Positions 42,656 to 51,249 are shown, numbered from the stretch's first letter. The stretch is DNA of 64,000 nucleotides from JAOUEA01 sp963719165 (GCA_963719165.1 CAVRAV010000001.1:1116001-1180000), one strand, 5' to 3'. The notes: a model not told the origin generated them from the sequence alone. Numbers and translations are program-made.

Positions 42656-43156
42656 ATGAGCCTGGATCCGGACGCGCCACACACCGAGACGGTGGAAGCC
42701 GTTCCCGTGGCGCCCGCGGACGCCTCCGACGTCGCCCCCACGCAGGGAGAGGCCATCACGCAGCCGGCCAAGCTGCTGCGGATCGCGAGCATGGTCCGCG
42801 AGCTGCTCGAGGAGACGCGCCAGGCATCCCTCGACGAGGCGGGTCGCCGCCGGCTGGCAGAGATCTACCAGCGGGCGGTGAACGAGCTGTCCGAGGTGCT
42901 CTCGGGTGACCTCCAGGAGGAGCTCGCGGAGCTGGCGCCTCCGCTGGAGGGCGTGCCGACCGAGTCCGAGATCCGCCTCGCGCAGGCGCAGCTCGTGGGA
43001 TGGCTCGAAGGACTCTTCCACGGCATCCAGGCCGCGATGTTCGCCCAGCAAGCGGCCGCGCGCGCGCAGTTCGAGGAGCTTCGGCGCAGGGGCCTGCCCG
43101 GCTCGGGCGAAGGCCCGACACCGGACGGCCCGGCCCGTGGCGGCCAGTACCTCTAG
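42656..43156 (+). CDS. bpa: Bacterial proteasome activator Bpa/PafE
   Basis: 166-residue ATP-independent proteasome activator that forms a dodecameric ring on the 20S core. A helical core (~35-140, PAKLLRIASMVRELLEETRQ onward, with LVGWLEGLFHGIQAAMFAQQ) follows a disordered N-terminus, and the C-terminus ends in GQYL, the motif that docks into the proteasome alpha ring. Known only from Actinobacteria, so it is a good lineage marker and predicts prcA and prcB elsewhere in the genome. Convergent with potC2: their stop codons overlap by four bases. Confidence 0.95.
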   Translation: MSLDPDAPHTETVEAVPVAPADASDVAPTQGEAITQPAKLLRIASMVRELLEETRQASLDEAGRRRLAEIYQRAVNELSEVLSGDLQEELAELAPPLEGVPTESEIRLAQAQLVGWLEGLFHGIQAAMFAQQAAARAQFEELRRRGLPGSGEGPTPDGPARGGQYL

Positions 43157-44016
43157 ACCGCCGTCTCCGCGACGTCGGGGGCCGACGCGATCGTGTCTTC
43201 CGCCGCGCTCGTGGTGCGCATCGTGCCGAGACCCTCGCCACCGCCCCCCGCCAGCCGTTGTGCGAGGTAGACCGGGACGAACATGACGACTACCACGATC
43301 ACCGCCACCACGTTCACGATCGGCCGGTTGTGAGCCTGCCGCACGTTGTTGTAGATGAACTTCGGGATCGTCAGCTCGCTTCCGGACGTGAAGTTCGTGA
43401 CCACGATCTCGTCGAAGGACAGCGCGAAGGCGAGCAACGCCCCGGCCACCAGGGCGGTGCGGATCGCCGGGAACGTGACGAACCGAAAGGTCTGCCAACC
43501 CCCGGCGCCGAGATCCTGCGATGCCTCGATCAGTGAAGTCGGCGTGCGTCGCAGGCGCGCGATCACGTTGTTGTAGACCACGACGATGCAGAACGTGATG
43601 TGCCCGATCATGATCGTGTAGAGGTTGAACGGGAAGCCGAAGTTGTTGATGGAAGCGTTCAACGCGATGCCGGTGAGGATGCCCGGCAGAGCGATCGGCA
43701 GCAGGAGCAGCAACGAGATCGAGTTCCGCCCGAAGAACCGGAACCGATGCACCGCGAACGCAGCTGCGCTTCCGAGCAGCAGCGCGACCACCGTGGCCAC
43801 CGATGCGATCACGAGCGAGTTCGTGAGGGCGGAGTGCAGGAGCGAGTTATGCCACGCCTGCGCCCAGTATCGCGTGGTGAACGAATCGATGGGCCACTTC
43901 AGGCCGATCCGGCTGTTGAACGCGTACACGAAGACGAGCGCGAGCGGCACGTACAGGAACAGCAGGGTGAAGACCGACCCGATCCGGATGAGGGCGCGCG
44001 CGAACCTGGACTCCAC
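43153..44016 (-). CDS. potC: Polyamine-type ABC transporter permease PotC-like (system 2)
   Basis: 287-residue permease, about six helices, starting MESRFARALIRIGSVFTLLF. The EAA loop is IEASQDLGAGGWQTFRFVTF followed by PAIRTALVAGALLAF, and FALSFDEIVVTNFTSG is the PotC-type helix. The last 35 residues form a polar tail. Last gene of the second potA-D-B-C operon, 9 bp after potB. Distinct from system 1 (7.8 kb): the sequences are clearly diverged, so this is not a recent duplication. Confidence 0.9.
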   Translation of the reverse strand: MESRFARALIRIGSVFTLLFLYVPLALVFVYAFNSRIGLKWPIDSFTTRYWAQAWHNSLLHSALTNSLVIASVATVVALLLGSAAAFAVHRFRFFGRNSISLLLLLPIALPGILTGIALNASINNFGFPFNLYTIMIGHITFCIVVVYNNVIARLRRTPTSLIEASQDLGAGGWQTFRFVTFPAIRTALVAGALLAFALSFDEIVVTNFTSGSELTIPKFIYNNVRQAHNRPIVNVVAVIVVVVMFVPVYLAQRLAGGGGEGLGTMRTTSAAEDTIASAPDVAETAV

Positions 44017-44025
44017 GCCGCCTCC

Positions 44026-44919
44026 CTAGAGTGCCTCGAAGGCGCCGGCGCGCTTCGCCACCGACAGGTAGACGATCATGATGATCACCGGCACCATTGC
44101 GTACGCGGCGGCGAAGGGAACGTTGTTCGCGATCCCGACGCTGTCGTAGATCACGTTGCCGATGAATTTCGTGTTGCCCACGAGCGAGGGCGTGATGTAG
44201 TCGCCGAGCGTCAGCGAGAACGAGAAGATCGAACCGGCCACGACCCCCGGCACGATCATCGGGAACAGGACACTGCGGAACGTGAGCCATCCCCTGGCTC
44301 CCAGATCGCTCGAGGCCTCGAGGAACGATTCCGGCACCCGTTCGAGGGCGCCGTAGATGGGCAGCATCGTGAAGGGCAACCACAGGTAGACGAAGGTGAG
44401 CCAGATCCCGTACTGGGAGCTTCCCACCTCAACGTGCAGCCCGAAGAGGCCCAGCAGCCAGGAGAGGAAGCCGCCGTGAGACAGGATCAGCTTCCACGCG
44501 AACACGCGCACCACGTAGTTGGCCCACAACGGAAGGACCACCGCGACGAGGATCGCATTGCGGCGGCGAGCCGGGGCCAAGCGCGCGGCGTAGTAAGCCA
44601 GTGGGAACGCCAGGACAACATCGGTGATCGTGACCGCCATCGCCAGTCCCACCGTGCGCAGCGTGATGGTGCGGTACACCGAGTCGTTCAGCAACGTCTG
44701 GAAGTTCTGGAGGCTGAACCCCTTTACGATCTTCCCGGTGAACGTGTCCAGGTGCCAGAACGCCGAAACCAACAACACGCCGAGCGCGCCGACATAGAAG
44801 ATCAGGAACCAGCCGAGCGGCGGCGTGAGGTACCCGACCAGCTTCAGCCAGCCGTGTCGGTGGAAGAACGCCGACAGCCGGTTGGATGCGGGCCGCTCGA
44901 CGCCGGCGCTCGCCGCCAT
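44026..44919 (-). CDS. potB: Polyamine-type ABC transporter permease PotB-like (system 2)
   Basis: 297-residue permease, six helices, with the EAA loop LEASSDLGARGWLTFRSVLF and the PotB-type FSFSLTLGDYITPSLVGN. Short polar N-terminus (MAASAGVERPASNRLSAFF). It is separated from potD by 96 bp that contain a 13-bp perfect stem-loop, whereas the other joints of the operon overlap or are under 10 bp. This suggests different expression of binding protein and permeases. Confidence 0.9.
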   Translation of the reverse strand: MAASAGVERPASNRLSAFFHRHGWLKLVGYLTPPLGWFLIFYVGALGVLLVSAFWHLDTFTGKIVKGFSLQNFQTLLNDSVYRTITLRTVGLAMAVTITDVVLAFPLAYYAARLAPARRRNAILVAVVLPLWANYVVRVFAWKLILSHGGFLSWLLGLFGLHVEVGSSQYGIWLTFVYLWLPFTMLPIYGALERVPESFLEASSDLGARGWLTFRSVLFPMIVPGVVAGSIFSFSLTLGDYITPSLVGNTKFIGNVIYDSVGIANNVPFAAAYAMVPVIIMIVYLSVAKRAGAFEAL

Positions 44920-44972
44920 CCTCTCAGGCCTCCTCGATAGAGCCCATCACGATCGATGCCCGGGGGACGCCC

Positions 44973-45003
44973 GATACCCGGGGACGCCAGGTCCCCGGGT
45001 ATC
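44973..45003 (-). promoter_or_regulatory. Perfect 13-bp stem-loop between potD and potB (system 2)
   Basis: GATACCCGGGGAC and GTCCCCGGGTATC are exact inverted repeats around the 5-nt loop GCCAG. No T-run follows in the direction of transcription. A role as mRNA 3'-end stabiliser or partial terminator, keeping potD mRNA more abundant than permease mRNA, is inferred. Confidence 0.7.
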
Positions 45004-45015
45004 TGAGTCCTCGCG

Positions 45016-46266
45016 CTAGGCGCCGCGGATCTCCGTCCACTTCTGTTGCCAGACCGAGTAGTCCATACAGGTGTTGCCCCGATCGTCGCCGCAGTCCGCC
45101 GTGGGCGTGGTCCACGCGTTGATCGAACTGAGGAAAGCCGCGTCGCCGCAGTGCCCATAGCGAAGGGTGTCCACGAGGTCGGCGTCCTTGCCGAGCGCCT
45201 TCTTGATCAACGGGCAGGCCTTCACGTTGCTCGTCGCCGCCCCGTACCAGACCGCAACCTGCGCCTGGACGTTCGGATCCAGCGTGTGCTTCATCCATTC
45301 GAGCATGCAGTTCGGGTGTGGCGCATTCGTCGAGATCATCCAGGTGTCGAGCCAGCCCGTGACCCCTTCCGACGGCACGACGGCCGATACCGGCGCATCG
45401 GCTTCGGCATAGCTGAGGTTCACGGGCCACGCCGTGCCGGCCACCATGGAACCGTTCACGAACCCATCGATCTCGTCCGTGTAGAGCGCCCAGTACTTGT
45501 CCACCATCGTGGCCTGCTGCTTCAGGAGGGTCACCGCGGCGTCGAGTTGGTCGCTCGTGAGCTCGTAGGGGTCGGTGATGCCCAGGTCGGGTTGGTGCGC
45601 CTTCAGATACATGGCGGCGTCGGCGATGTAGATCGGAGCATCGAACGCCGTCACTTTGCCGGCATACGGGTTGGGCTGACCGTTCAGCGTGGTCTCGAAC
45701 ACCACGTCCCAGCTGGTAGGCGCTGGCTTCACGACCTTGGTGTTGTACATCAGGAAGTTGGGCCCGTACATGTAGGGCACTCCGTATTGGGCACCGTTGA
45801 CGACGTACTGCTTGGTCCGGTCGCCGCCGGGCTGCAGCGGCGCGATCACGTTGGACATCTCTGTGAACAAGCCGGGGTCGACCGCGGCCACGTCGCCGCC
45901 GGCGATGAGGCGATTCGATGCGTCGCCGGATGCTGAGACGCCGTCGTAGGTCGAGCCGCCCCCTTGCCGCATCAGCGTCACCATCTCGTCGGAGGTGTCC
46001 GCGTACTTCACGGTGACCTTGCACCCCGTGTCCTGCTCGAACGACGTGACCCAGTCGTAGTTGGGGTCGTTGCTCCCGTCCTCCACATAGCCGTTCCAAG
46101 CGATCAGGTTGAGGGCGCCCTCGCCCTGGCCGATGGTGTCGTAGGTCTTGGCCGGCGTAACGCTGGCCCCTCCTCCCCCTCCCCCGCCGTTGTCGTTGCT
46201 GCTACAGGCCGCAGCCACCGTCGCCACGACGGCGAACAACACCATCCATCGAGTCACGAGCTTCAT
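45016..46266 (-). CDS. potD: Polyamine-type substrate-binding lipoprotein PotD-like (system 2)
   Basis: 416-residue lipoprotein. Sec/lipobox signal MKLVTRWMVLFAVVATVAAA then C21, followed by a Gly-rich linker. The mature part begins with LNLIAWNGYVEDG, the usual PotD start, and contains SYAEADAPVSAVVPSEGVTG and WLDTWMISTNAPHPN. The six or so cysteines in the last 80 residues (for example CPLIKK, GHCGDAAF, ADCGDD, NTCMDY) suggest disulfides, unlike system 1. Strong ribosome site GAGGAGG, 6 nt before the ATG. Start overlaps the potA stop. Confidence 0.9.
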   Translation of the reverse strand: MKLVTRWMVLFAVVATVAAACSSNDNGGGGGGGASVTPAKTYDTIGQGEGALNLIAWNGYVEDGSNDPNYDWVTSFEQDTGCKVTVKYADTSDEMVTLMRQGGGSTYDGVSASGDASNRLIAGGDVAAVDPGLFTEMSNVIAPLQPGGDRTKQYVVNGAQYGVPYMYGPNFLMYNTKVVKPAPTSWDVVFETTLNGQPNPYAGKVTAFDAPIYIADAAMYLKAHQPDLGITDPYELTSDQLDAAVTLLKQQATMVDKYWALYTDEIDGFVNGSMVAGTAWPVNLSYAEADAPVSAVVPSEGVTGWLDTWMISTNAPHPNCMLEWMKHTLDPNVQAQVAVWYGAATSNVKACPLIKKALGKDADLVDTLRYGHCGDAAFLSSINAWTTPTADCGDDRGNTCMDYSVWQQKWTEIRGA

Positions 46267-47378
46267 GCGTGTCCCTCCTCATGGTCCACCGATCCCTCGA
46301 GAGCCCCGGCGGCCGCCTGGACCGGCCGGTTGTTGCTGCGCTGCCATGCGAGACGCACGGGACGCCCCTTCACCTGCAGGGCCTCCATGGAGGAGGTCGA
46401 CAGGTTCTGTTGCATCACCACCAGCTCGCCCCCTGGGTCGAGCGCAACGACGTAGCGGGTGAAAGCGCCAAGGTAGATCACCTCTCGCACGTGCCCGGTG
46501 GCGGTGCATTCCCCCGCCTCGGCAGGACGATCGAGATCCACCATGGCGATCTTCTCCGGCCTGATCGTGATGGGGCGCTCATCGCCCGTGATGCCGCGGG
46601 CGGGATCGCCCTCCAGCACGTTCGACACACCGACGAAGCCCGCCACGAACCCGGTGGCCGGGTTCTCGTACACCTCGGCGGGAGTGCCCACCTGCTCGAC
46701 GCGGCCACGATTGAACACCGCGAGACGATCGCTCATGGTGAGCGCCTCTTCCTGATCGTGCGTCACGTACACGAACGTGAGCCGGACCTCCTCTTGGATC
46801 TCCTTGAGCTCGATCTGCATCTGCTGACGGAGCTTCAGGTCGAGGGCGCCCAGCGGCTCATCGAGCAGGAGCACCCTGGGACGGTTGACGAGCGCGCGCG
46901 CAAGCGCCACGCGCTGACGCTGGCCGCCCGAGAGCTGCCCCGGCTTGCGGTCCCCGAACGGTTCAAGCCGGACCATCGAAAGCGCATCGGCGGCGCGGCG
47001 GCGGCGCTCTTCCCGGTCGACCTTCTTCACCCGGAGTCCGTATTCGACGTTCTGCGCGACGGTCATATGGGGGAAGAGCGCGTAGTCCTGGAACACGGTG
47101 TTCACGTCGCGCTGGTAGGGCGCCGACCGTGCCACGTCCTCGCCCCCGAGCAGGATCCGGCCATCGGTGGGCCGATCGAACCCGGCGATCATGCGCAGGC
47201 AGGTGGTCTTGCCCGACCCCGACGGTCCGAGCAGGGAGAAGAACTCGCCCTCGCGCACGTCCAGGTCCACGCCATCCACGGCGGTGAAGTCGCCGAACCG
47301 CTTGACGACGCCCTCCAGACGCACGGCGGAGGTGCCCACGCGGGCGGCATCCATCAATGCTCCGGAAGGTCCGGACAC
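46263..47378 (-). CDS. potA: Polyamine-type ABC transporter ATPase PotA-like (system 2)
   Basis: 371-residue ATPase: Walker A GPSGSGKT at 51-58, Q-loop VFQDYALFPHM, signature LSGGQRQRVALARAL, Walker B VLLLDEPLGALD, His switch VTHDQEEA, and a C-terminal TOBE domain (TIRPEKIAMV). GTG at 47378 is supported by GGGGAG 5 nt upstream; an ATG at 47354 is an alternative. First gene of the potA-D-B-C operon; its stop overlaps the potD ATG. Confidence 0.92.
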   Translation of the reverse strand: MSGPSGALMDAARVGTSAVRLEGVVKRFGDFTAVDGVDLDVREGEFFSLLGPSGSGKTTCLRMIAGFDRPTDGRILLGGEDVARSAPYQRDVNTVFQDYALFPHMTVAQNVEYGLRVKKVDREERRRRAADALSMVRLEPFGDRKPGQLSGGQRQRVALARALVNRPRVLLLDEPLGALDLKLRQQMQIELKEIQEEVRLTFVYVTHDQEEALTMSDRLAVFNRGRVEQVGTPAEVYENPATGFVAGFVGVSNVLEGDPARGITGDERPITIRPEKIAMVDLDRPAEAGECTATGHVREVIYLGAFTRYVVALDPGGELVVMQQNLSTSSMEALQVKGRPVRLAWQRSNNRPVQAAAGALEGSVDHEEGHA

Positions 47379-47464
47379 GCAGGCTCCCCTCGTCCCCTCA
47401 CAAACGCGCGCTCATCTTGACCGCAGACCGCACCCGGAGCAACACAACCTCGCGGCGCGAAGGT

Positions 47465-48493
47465 TCAGGCCGGCTGCGCCGTTCCGGCGTTGCCTCCCAG
47501 CGTGAGTCCGGCGGCCATCAGGCGCCGGGCGAGCCCTCGCGTGAGCGCGCCCACCACGCCGGGTCCTTCGTAGATCAACGCCGAGTAGATCTGCACCGTG
47601 GCCGCTCCCGCCTCGAGACATGCCAGCACGTCGTCGGCCGTGAAGATCCCCCCGCACGCGTTCAGGGCTAGGCCGGGACCCGCGACCTCGCGCAAGGCCG
47701 CCACCTGCTCGACGGTATGGGGCCACAGCGCGCGCCCGGACAGTCCCCCCTCGCCCGATGCCAGGCGGGCGTCCACCACCGGTCTCGTGTTCGCGCAGGT
47801 GAGCCCCGCCACGCCGGCCTCCTGCGCCACTCGCGCCAGCGCCAAGACCACCTCGCGCTCCGTCTGCGTCCGAAACGGCGGCAGCTTCACGAACACCGGT
47901 CGATCCGTCCTGGACGCGAACGCGACGACGAGCTGCCTCAGGTGAGCCTCTTGATCTCTGTCGCGGCCCCAGGCGACGTTGGGACAGCTCACGTTCAACT
48001 CGATCCCGTCCGCCAGCGGCGCGAGCAGTTCGAGGGACGAGACGGCGTCGGGGACGTCCTCGTCGGCGAGGCTCACGAAGCGCGGAGCCACACCGTCCGG
48101 TGTGCGGGCGAGGTTTTCCGCTGCGGGTTCCGCACCCGGGTTGGGAAGCCCCATGGCGTTGGTCATGGAGCGGCGGGAAGGCGAGCGCGCGATGCGCGGC
48201 CGAGGGTTCCCTGCTCGCGCGGCCCTCGTGATCGTGCCGCCCACCACGTAGCCGAAGCCGAGCGCTCCGAGCGCGTCCAGGTGGCGCAGGGTCTTGTCGA
48301 ACCCCGCCGCCAGCCCGATCGGGTTGCGCAGGCTCACCCCGGCCAGGGTCGTCGCGAGGTCCAGATCCCGATCGGCACCGCCGAGTCGTTCCCAGGGAAG
48401 CGGGAGCCCGAGGAGGGCGCCCGCCGCACGATGGGCCGATTCCGGCGGGATCGCGAAGAACGCGCGCCGTCCGACCGCCCCGTACCAACCCAT
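47465..48493 (-). CDS. pyrD: Dihydroorotate dehydrogenase (class 2-like, with cysteine at the base position)
   Basis: Oxidises dihydroorotate to orotate in pyrimidine synthesis. 342 residues. The N-terminal amphipathic helices (WYGAVGRRAFFAIPPESAHR) and the IYSALIYEGPGVV segment are those of quinone-dependent, membrane-associated class 2 enzymes. However, the loop that carries the catalytic serine in class 2 reads IELNVSCPN, with C170 where class 1 enzymes have their cysteine. ATG at 48493 is only 22 bp from pyrE on the other strand. Confidence 0.88.
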   Translation of the reverse strand: MGWYGAVGRRAFFAIPPESAHRAAGALLGLPLPWERLGGADRDLDLATTLAGVSLRNPIGLAAGFDKTLRHLDALGALGFGYVVGGTITRAARAGNPRPRIARSPSRRSMTNAMGLPNPGAEPAAENLARTPDGVAPRFVSLADEDVPDAVSSLELLAPLADGIELNVSCPNVAWGRDRDQEAHLRQLVVAFASRTDRPVFVKLPPFRTQTEREVVLALARVAQEAGVAGLTCANTRPVVDARLASGEGGLSGRALWPHTVEQVAALREVAGPGLALNACGGIFTADDVLACLEAGAATVQIYSALIYEGPGVVGALTRGLARRLMAAGLTLGGNAGTAQPA

Positions 48494-48501
48494 CGGGTCC
48501 G

Positions 48502-48508
48502 TATGCTA
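48502..48508. promoter_or_regulatory. Overlapping back-to-back -10 elements for pyrE and pyrD
   Basis: The seven bases TATGCTA give TATGCT on the plus strand, ending 8 nt before the pyrE ATG, and TAGCAT on the minus strand, ending 9 nt before the pyrD ATG. Both genes would be leaderless and would share one melted region. Confidence 0.6.
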
Positions 48509-48515
48509 CTCGGCC

Positions 48516-49022
48516 ATGAACGACGAACTCGTGGACCGGCTGGTGGCCGCTTCCGAGTTGCGCGGGGATTTCGTCCTCTCCAGCGGCAAGCGCTCGTCCG
48601 TCTATTTCGACAAATTCCGGTTCCTCACGCGTCCGGACCTGCTCCGCGATCTCGCGACCGAGGTCGCCGACATGCTCCCCCCCCAGACACAGCTCCTCGG
48701 GGCGCCGGAGGGGGCCGCGATGCTCCTCGTTGCCGCCGTGGCCCTGGCCTCCGACCTGCCCGTCGCCGTCGTGCGCAAGGAGGCAAAGGCCTACGGGACG
48801 CGCGCCCAGGTCGAGGGCGACGTCCCTGCGGGCGCCCGCACCGTGCTGATCGAGGACGTGAGCACGACCGGGCAACAGGTGCAGCGTGCGGCAGAGATCC
48901 TCGTGCGCGCGGGCGCCGACGTGCGGGCCATCGTCCTGGCCATCGATCGCGGCGGCGCGATCCGGCTGCGCGCCGCCGGCTACACGGTGAAGGCCGTCGC
49001 GGAGCTGGGCCCTCGTTCGTAG
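48516..49022 (+). CDS. pyrE: Orotate phosphoribosyltransferase
   Basis: Converts orotate and PRPP to OMP, the step after PyrD. 168 residues, somewhat short. The phosphoribosyl site is VLIEDVSTTGQQ (~109-120), with the RKEAKAYGTRAQVEG flexible loop earlier and the start VLSSGKRSSVYFDKFRFLTR. The ATG at 48516 is favoured by the -10 spacing and family start; upstream frame is a shadow of pyrD. Divergent from pyrD. Confidence 0.94.
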   Translation: MNDELVDRLVAASELRGDFVLSSGKRSSVYFDKFRFLTRPDLLRDLATEVADMLPPQTQLLGAPEGAAMLLVAAVALASDLPVAVVRKEAKAYGTRAQVEGDVPAGARTVLIEDVSTTGQQVQRAAEILVRAGADVRAIVLAIDRGGAIRLRAAGYTVKAVAELGPRS

Positions 49023-49036
49023 CCGAGTCCGGGGCC

Positions 49037-49603
49037 TCAGGCTCGGGCGGCCAGCCGCCTCACCTCGAACGCACTGACGATCGCCAACACTCCGTAGACG
49101 ACCATCCAGATCCCAAGGACCCAGGCCAGCACGGTGATCGACGTGATGGGCCACGAGACGACGACGATCCCGGCGATCAGCCCGACGAGGCCCATGAACA
49201 TCGTCCACCCGCGGGCCGGCATCGTTCGGTTCTCCAGCGCCCCGAAGAACTCCATCACGCCCTGGACGATCCAGAAGATACCGACGATCACCGGGAGGAG
49301 CCCGATGGTGAAGTTCAGGTGTCGCAGGAGGAGCGCGCCGAGGGCGATCGAGAGCATGCCCAGCAGGATCCACCAGATCCGATGCCCCTCGCCCTCGTGC
49401 GTGAGGCTCGCCACCAGGCGGAATATCCCCGCCAGCACGAACTGCAGGCCGATGACGATCGCAACGAAGGTAACCGTGCCGCCGGGATCGGCGACGACCA
49501 GGAGCCCCAACAGGAACGTCGCGACCCCGAAGAACAGGATCCATCCCCACGACCGCCCGAGCGTCCTCAGGGACTCCGCGGCGTCATCCGGCATCTGCGA
49601 CAC
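49037..49603 (-). CDS. HdeD-like DUF308 membrane protein
   Basis: 188-residue protein with six hydrophobic helices in three repeated hairpins (for example GWILFFGVATFLLGLLVVAD, IGLLPVIVGIFWIVQGVMEF, LIAGIVVVSWPITSITVLAW). The pattern matches the HdeD/DUF308 acid-resistance membrane family, whose biochemical role is unclear. GTG at 49603 is chosen because GAGAGAGG sits about 7 nt upstream; an ATG three codons later is possible. Tail-to-tail with pyrE, 14 bp apart. Confidence 0.85.
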   Translation of the reverse strand: MSQMPDDAAESLRTLGRSWGWILFFGVATFLLGLLVVADPGGTVTFVAIVIGLQFVLAGIFRLVASLTHEGEGHRIWWILLGMLSIALGALLLRHLNFTIGLLPVIVGIFWIVQGVMEFFGALENRTMPARGWTMFMGLVGLIAGIVVVSWPITSITVLAWVLGIWMVVYGVLAIVSAFEVRRLAARA

Positions 49604-49676
49604 GAGGCTTCCTCTCTCGACGGGCGCCGTGGCCCGGCGCCGATACCTCGACCGTAGAGGGCCGGAGCGCCGGCAT

Positions 49677-50540
49677 TCAACCACGCTCGGCGGCCGCATC
49701 CTCGCGAGCCTCGAGGCGCCGCTGGCGTGCGTCGTCGTCGCGCTTCCAGGCGGCCGCCTCGATCAACAACGCGAGCACGAAGCCGAGGCTGCCAACCAGC
49801 CACATCGTCACCGCGGCATCGCGCTGGCTCGAAAGCGCCGCCGGTCCCCACGGGGCCGGGAGGGATGCGTAGGAGGCGTACATCGGTGCCGAGGCCGAGT
49901 AGATCGCGACCGCCAGGAAGGCCATGGCAGGCATGGCGAGGAAGAGCGACAGCATCCGGACGGGATAGGACACCGGATGCGGCGAGGGGTCCCGGCCGAC
50001 GATCGGCCACCAATACACGAGGGCAACGCTCAGCCACAGCGCATGCTCGAAGGCATGGACCCCGTTCGAACGGAGGGCGGCGTCGAACAGCGGCGAGAGG
50101 TGTACGGCGTAGGTCACCCCCACGAACAGCAGCCACCCAACGACGGGACGTGCGAGGAGCGACGCCGCGTCGCCGCGCAGGAACGCGCTGACGCCGCGCG
50201 CTGCGCGTGGCGGCGCGGCGCGCAGAGCCAAGGTGATCGGCGCGCCGAGGGCGAGCAGTGGCGGCGCGACCATCGTAAGGATCAGGTGCTGGACCATGTG
50301 AACGGAGAACGAGAAGTCGGCGTAGGCGTCTACGGGTGAGAGCAGCGCAGCCGCGATCGCGACGAGCCCCGCGTAGAACGCCACCGCGGCGCCCCGGGGC
50401 ATCGAGCCCCTCGACCTGCGGACCCTGATCATGCCGGCCGCGTACGCCGAGCCGGCCGCCGCGAGCGCGAGCACGACGAACGGATCGAACACCCAACGAG
50501 CGAGGATCGCCCCCGCCCCACCAGAAGGTGGCACGACCAT
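49677..50540 (-). CDS. CtaG/Caa3-type cytochrome c oxidase assembly membrane protein
   Basis: About 287 residues with seven hydrophobic helices. The family histidines lie in FSVHMVQHLILTMVAPPLLA and in GVHAFEHALWLSVALVYWWP, and the late YSASAPMYASYA is typical of the Caa3_CtaG family, which supports CuB delivery in aa3/caa3 oxidases. It is divergent from the oxidase operon, fitting that role. ATG at 50540 used; a GTG two codons upstream is possible. C-terminal ~20 residues are charged. Confidence 0.9.
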   Translation of the reverse strand: MVVPPSGGAGAILARWVFDPFVVLALAAAGSAYAAGMIRVRRSRGSMPRGAAVAFYAGLVAIAAALLSPVDAYADFSFSVHMVQHLILTMVAPPLLALGAPITLALRAAPPRAARGVSAFLRGDAASLLARPVVGWLLFVGVTYAVHLSPLFDAALRSNGVHAFEHALWLSVALVYWWPIVGRDPSPHPVSYPVRMLSLFLAMPAMAFLAVAIYSASAPMYASYASLPAPWGPAALSSQRDAAVTMWLVGSLGFVLALLIEAAAWKRDDDARQRRLEAREDAAAERG

Positions 50541-50634
50541 GACCACAGCGACATCCTGCCAGGTCGGCCGAGGCTGAAGGACGCGCCGGCATCGACGGAC
50601 CGCGCCCGGCGCCGCACCGACGACGCAGCCGTGC

Positions 50635-50640
50635 TAAAAC
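50635..50640 (+). promoter_or_regulatory. Putative -10 element for the ctaE-qcr-cta operon
   Basis: TAAAAC ends 8 nt before the ctaE ATG in the 108-bp gap to the divergent CtaG-like gene. GAAGG abuts the ATG but is too close for a normal ribosome site. No -35 match seen. Confidence 0.4.
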
Positions 50641-50648
50641 TGTGAAGG

Positions 50649-51227
50649 ATGGTGCAGACCTCGGCCACCGCCCGCTCCGAAGCGCACCGGGTCTCGCCCG
50701 TGCTCTTCGGTACCATCGTCTTCCTCGCCTCGGAGCTGCTGTTGTTCGGCGGCCTGTTCGCCGCCTACTTCGGGCTCCGGTCCGAGACCTCCCCGTGGCC
50801 GCCGGCCGACGTGCACGTGGACGTCCTGCTCGGTGCCATCGGCACGGTGCTCCTGCTCGTTTCGAGTGTCACCTTCCATGCCGGGGTGCGCGCGGCAGAT
50901 CGGGGCCGTCTCGAGGTCCTCGGCCGATGGATCCTGGTCACGCTGGCCCTGGGCATCGCCTTCCTCGGCGTCGAGCTCTACGACTGGCTCACGCTCGACT
51001 TCTCGGTCTCCACGCACGCCTACGGCACGATGTACTACGCGATGACGGGGATCCACGGGCTGCACGTCGCCGCGGGCCTCGTGCTGATGCTCGTCGTGCT
51101 TGGGCGCCTGGCGCAGGGGGCGTATGGCGGCGGCCATCTGGACGGGATGCATGCCGCGGCCTATTACTGGCACTTCGTGGACGGCGTGTGGATCGCGCTG
51201 TTCCTAACCCTGTTCGTCCTTCGGTGA
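50649..51227 (+). CDS. ctaE: Cytochrome c oxidase subunit III
   Basis: 192-residue membrane protein, five helices, as in actinobacterial CtaE that lacks the first two helices of the mitochondrial form. Landmarks: LFGTIVFLASELLLFGGLFA, TYGT-like THAYGTMYYAMTGIHGLHVA, and a C-terminal YYWHFVDGVWIALFLTLFVL. Subunit III stabilises the oxidase and its oxygen and proton uptake. First gene of the fused bc-aa3 operon; 22 bp before qcrC. Confidence 0.94.
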   Translation: MVQTSATARSEAHRVSPVLFGTIVFLASELLLFGGLFAAYFGLRSETSPWPPADVHVDVLLGAIGTVLLLVSSVTFHAGVRAADRGRLEVLGRWILVTLALGIAFLGVELYDWLTLDFSVSTHAYGTMYYAMTGIHGLHVAAGLVLMLVVLGRLAQGAYGGGHLDGMHAAAYYWHFVDGVWIALFLTLFVLR

Positions 51228-51249
51228 TGGCGCGGGGGCCCGTGACACC

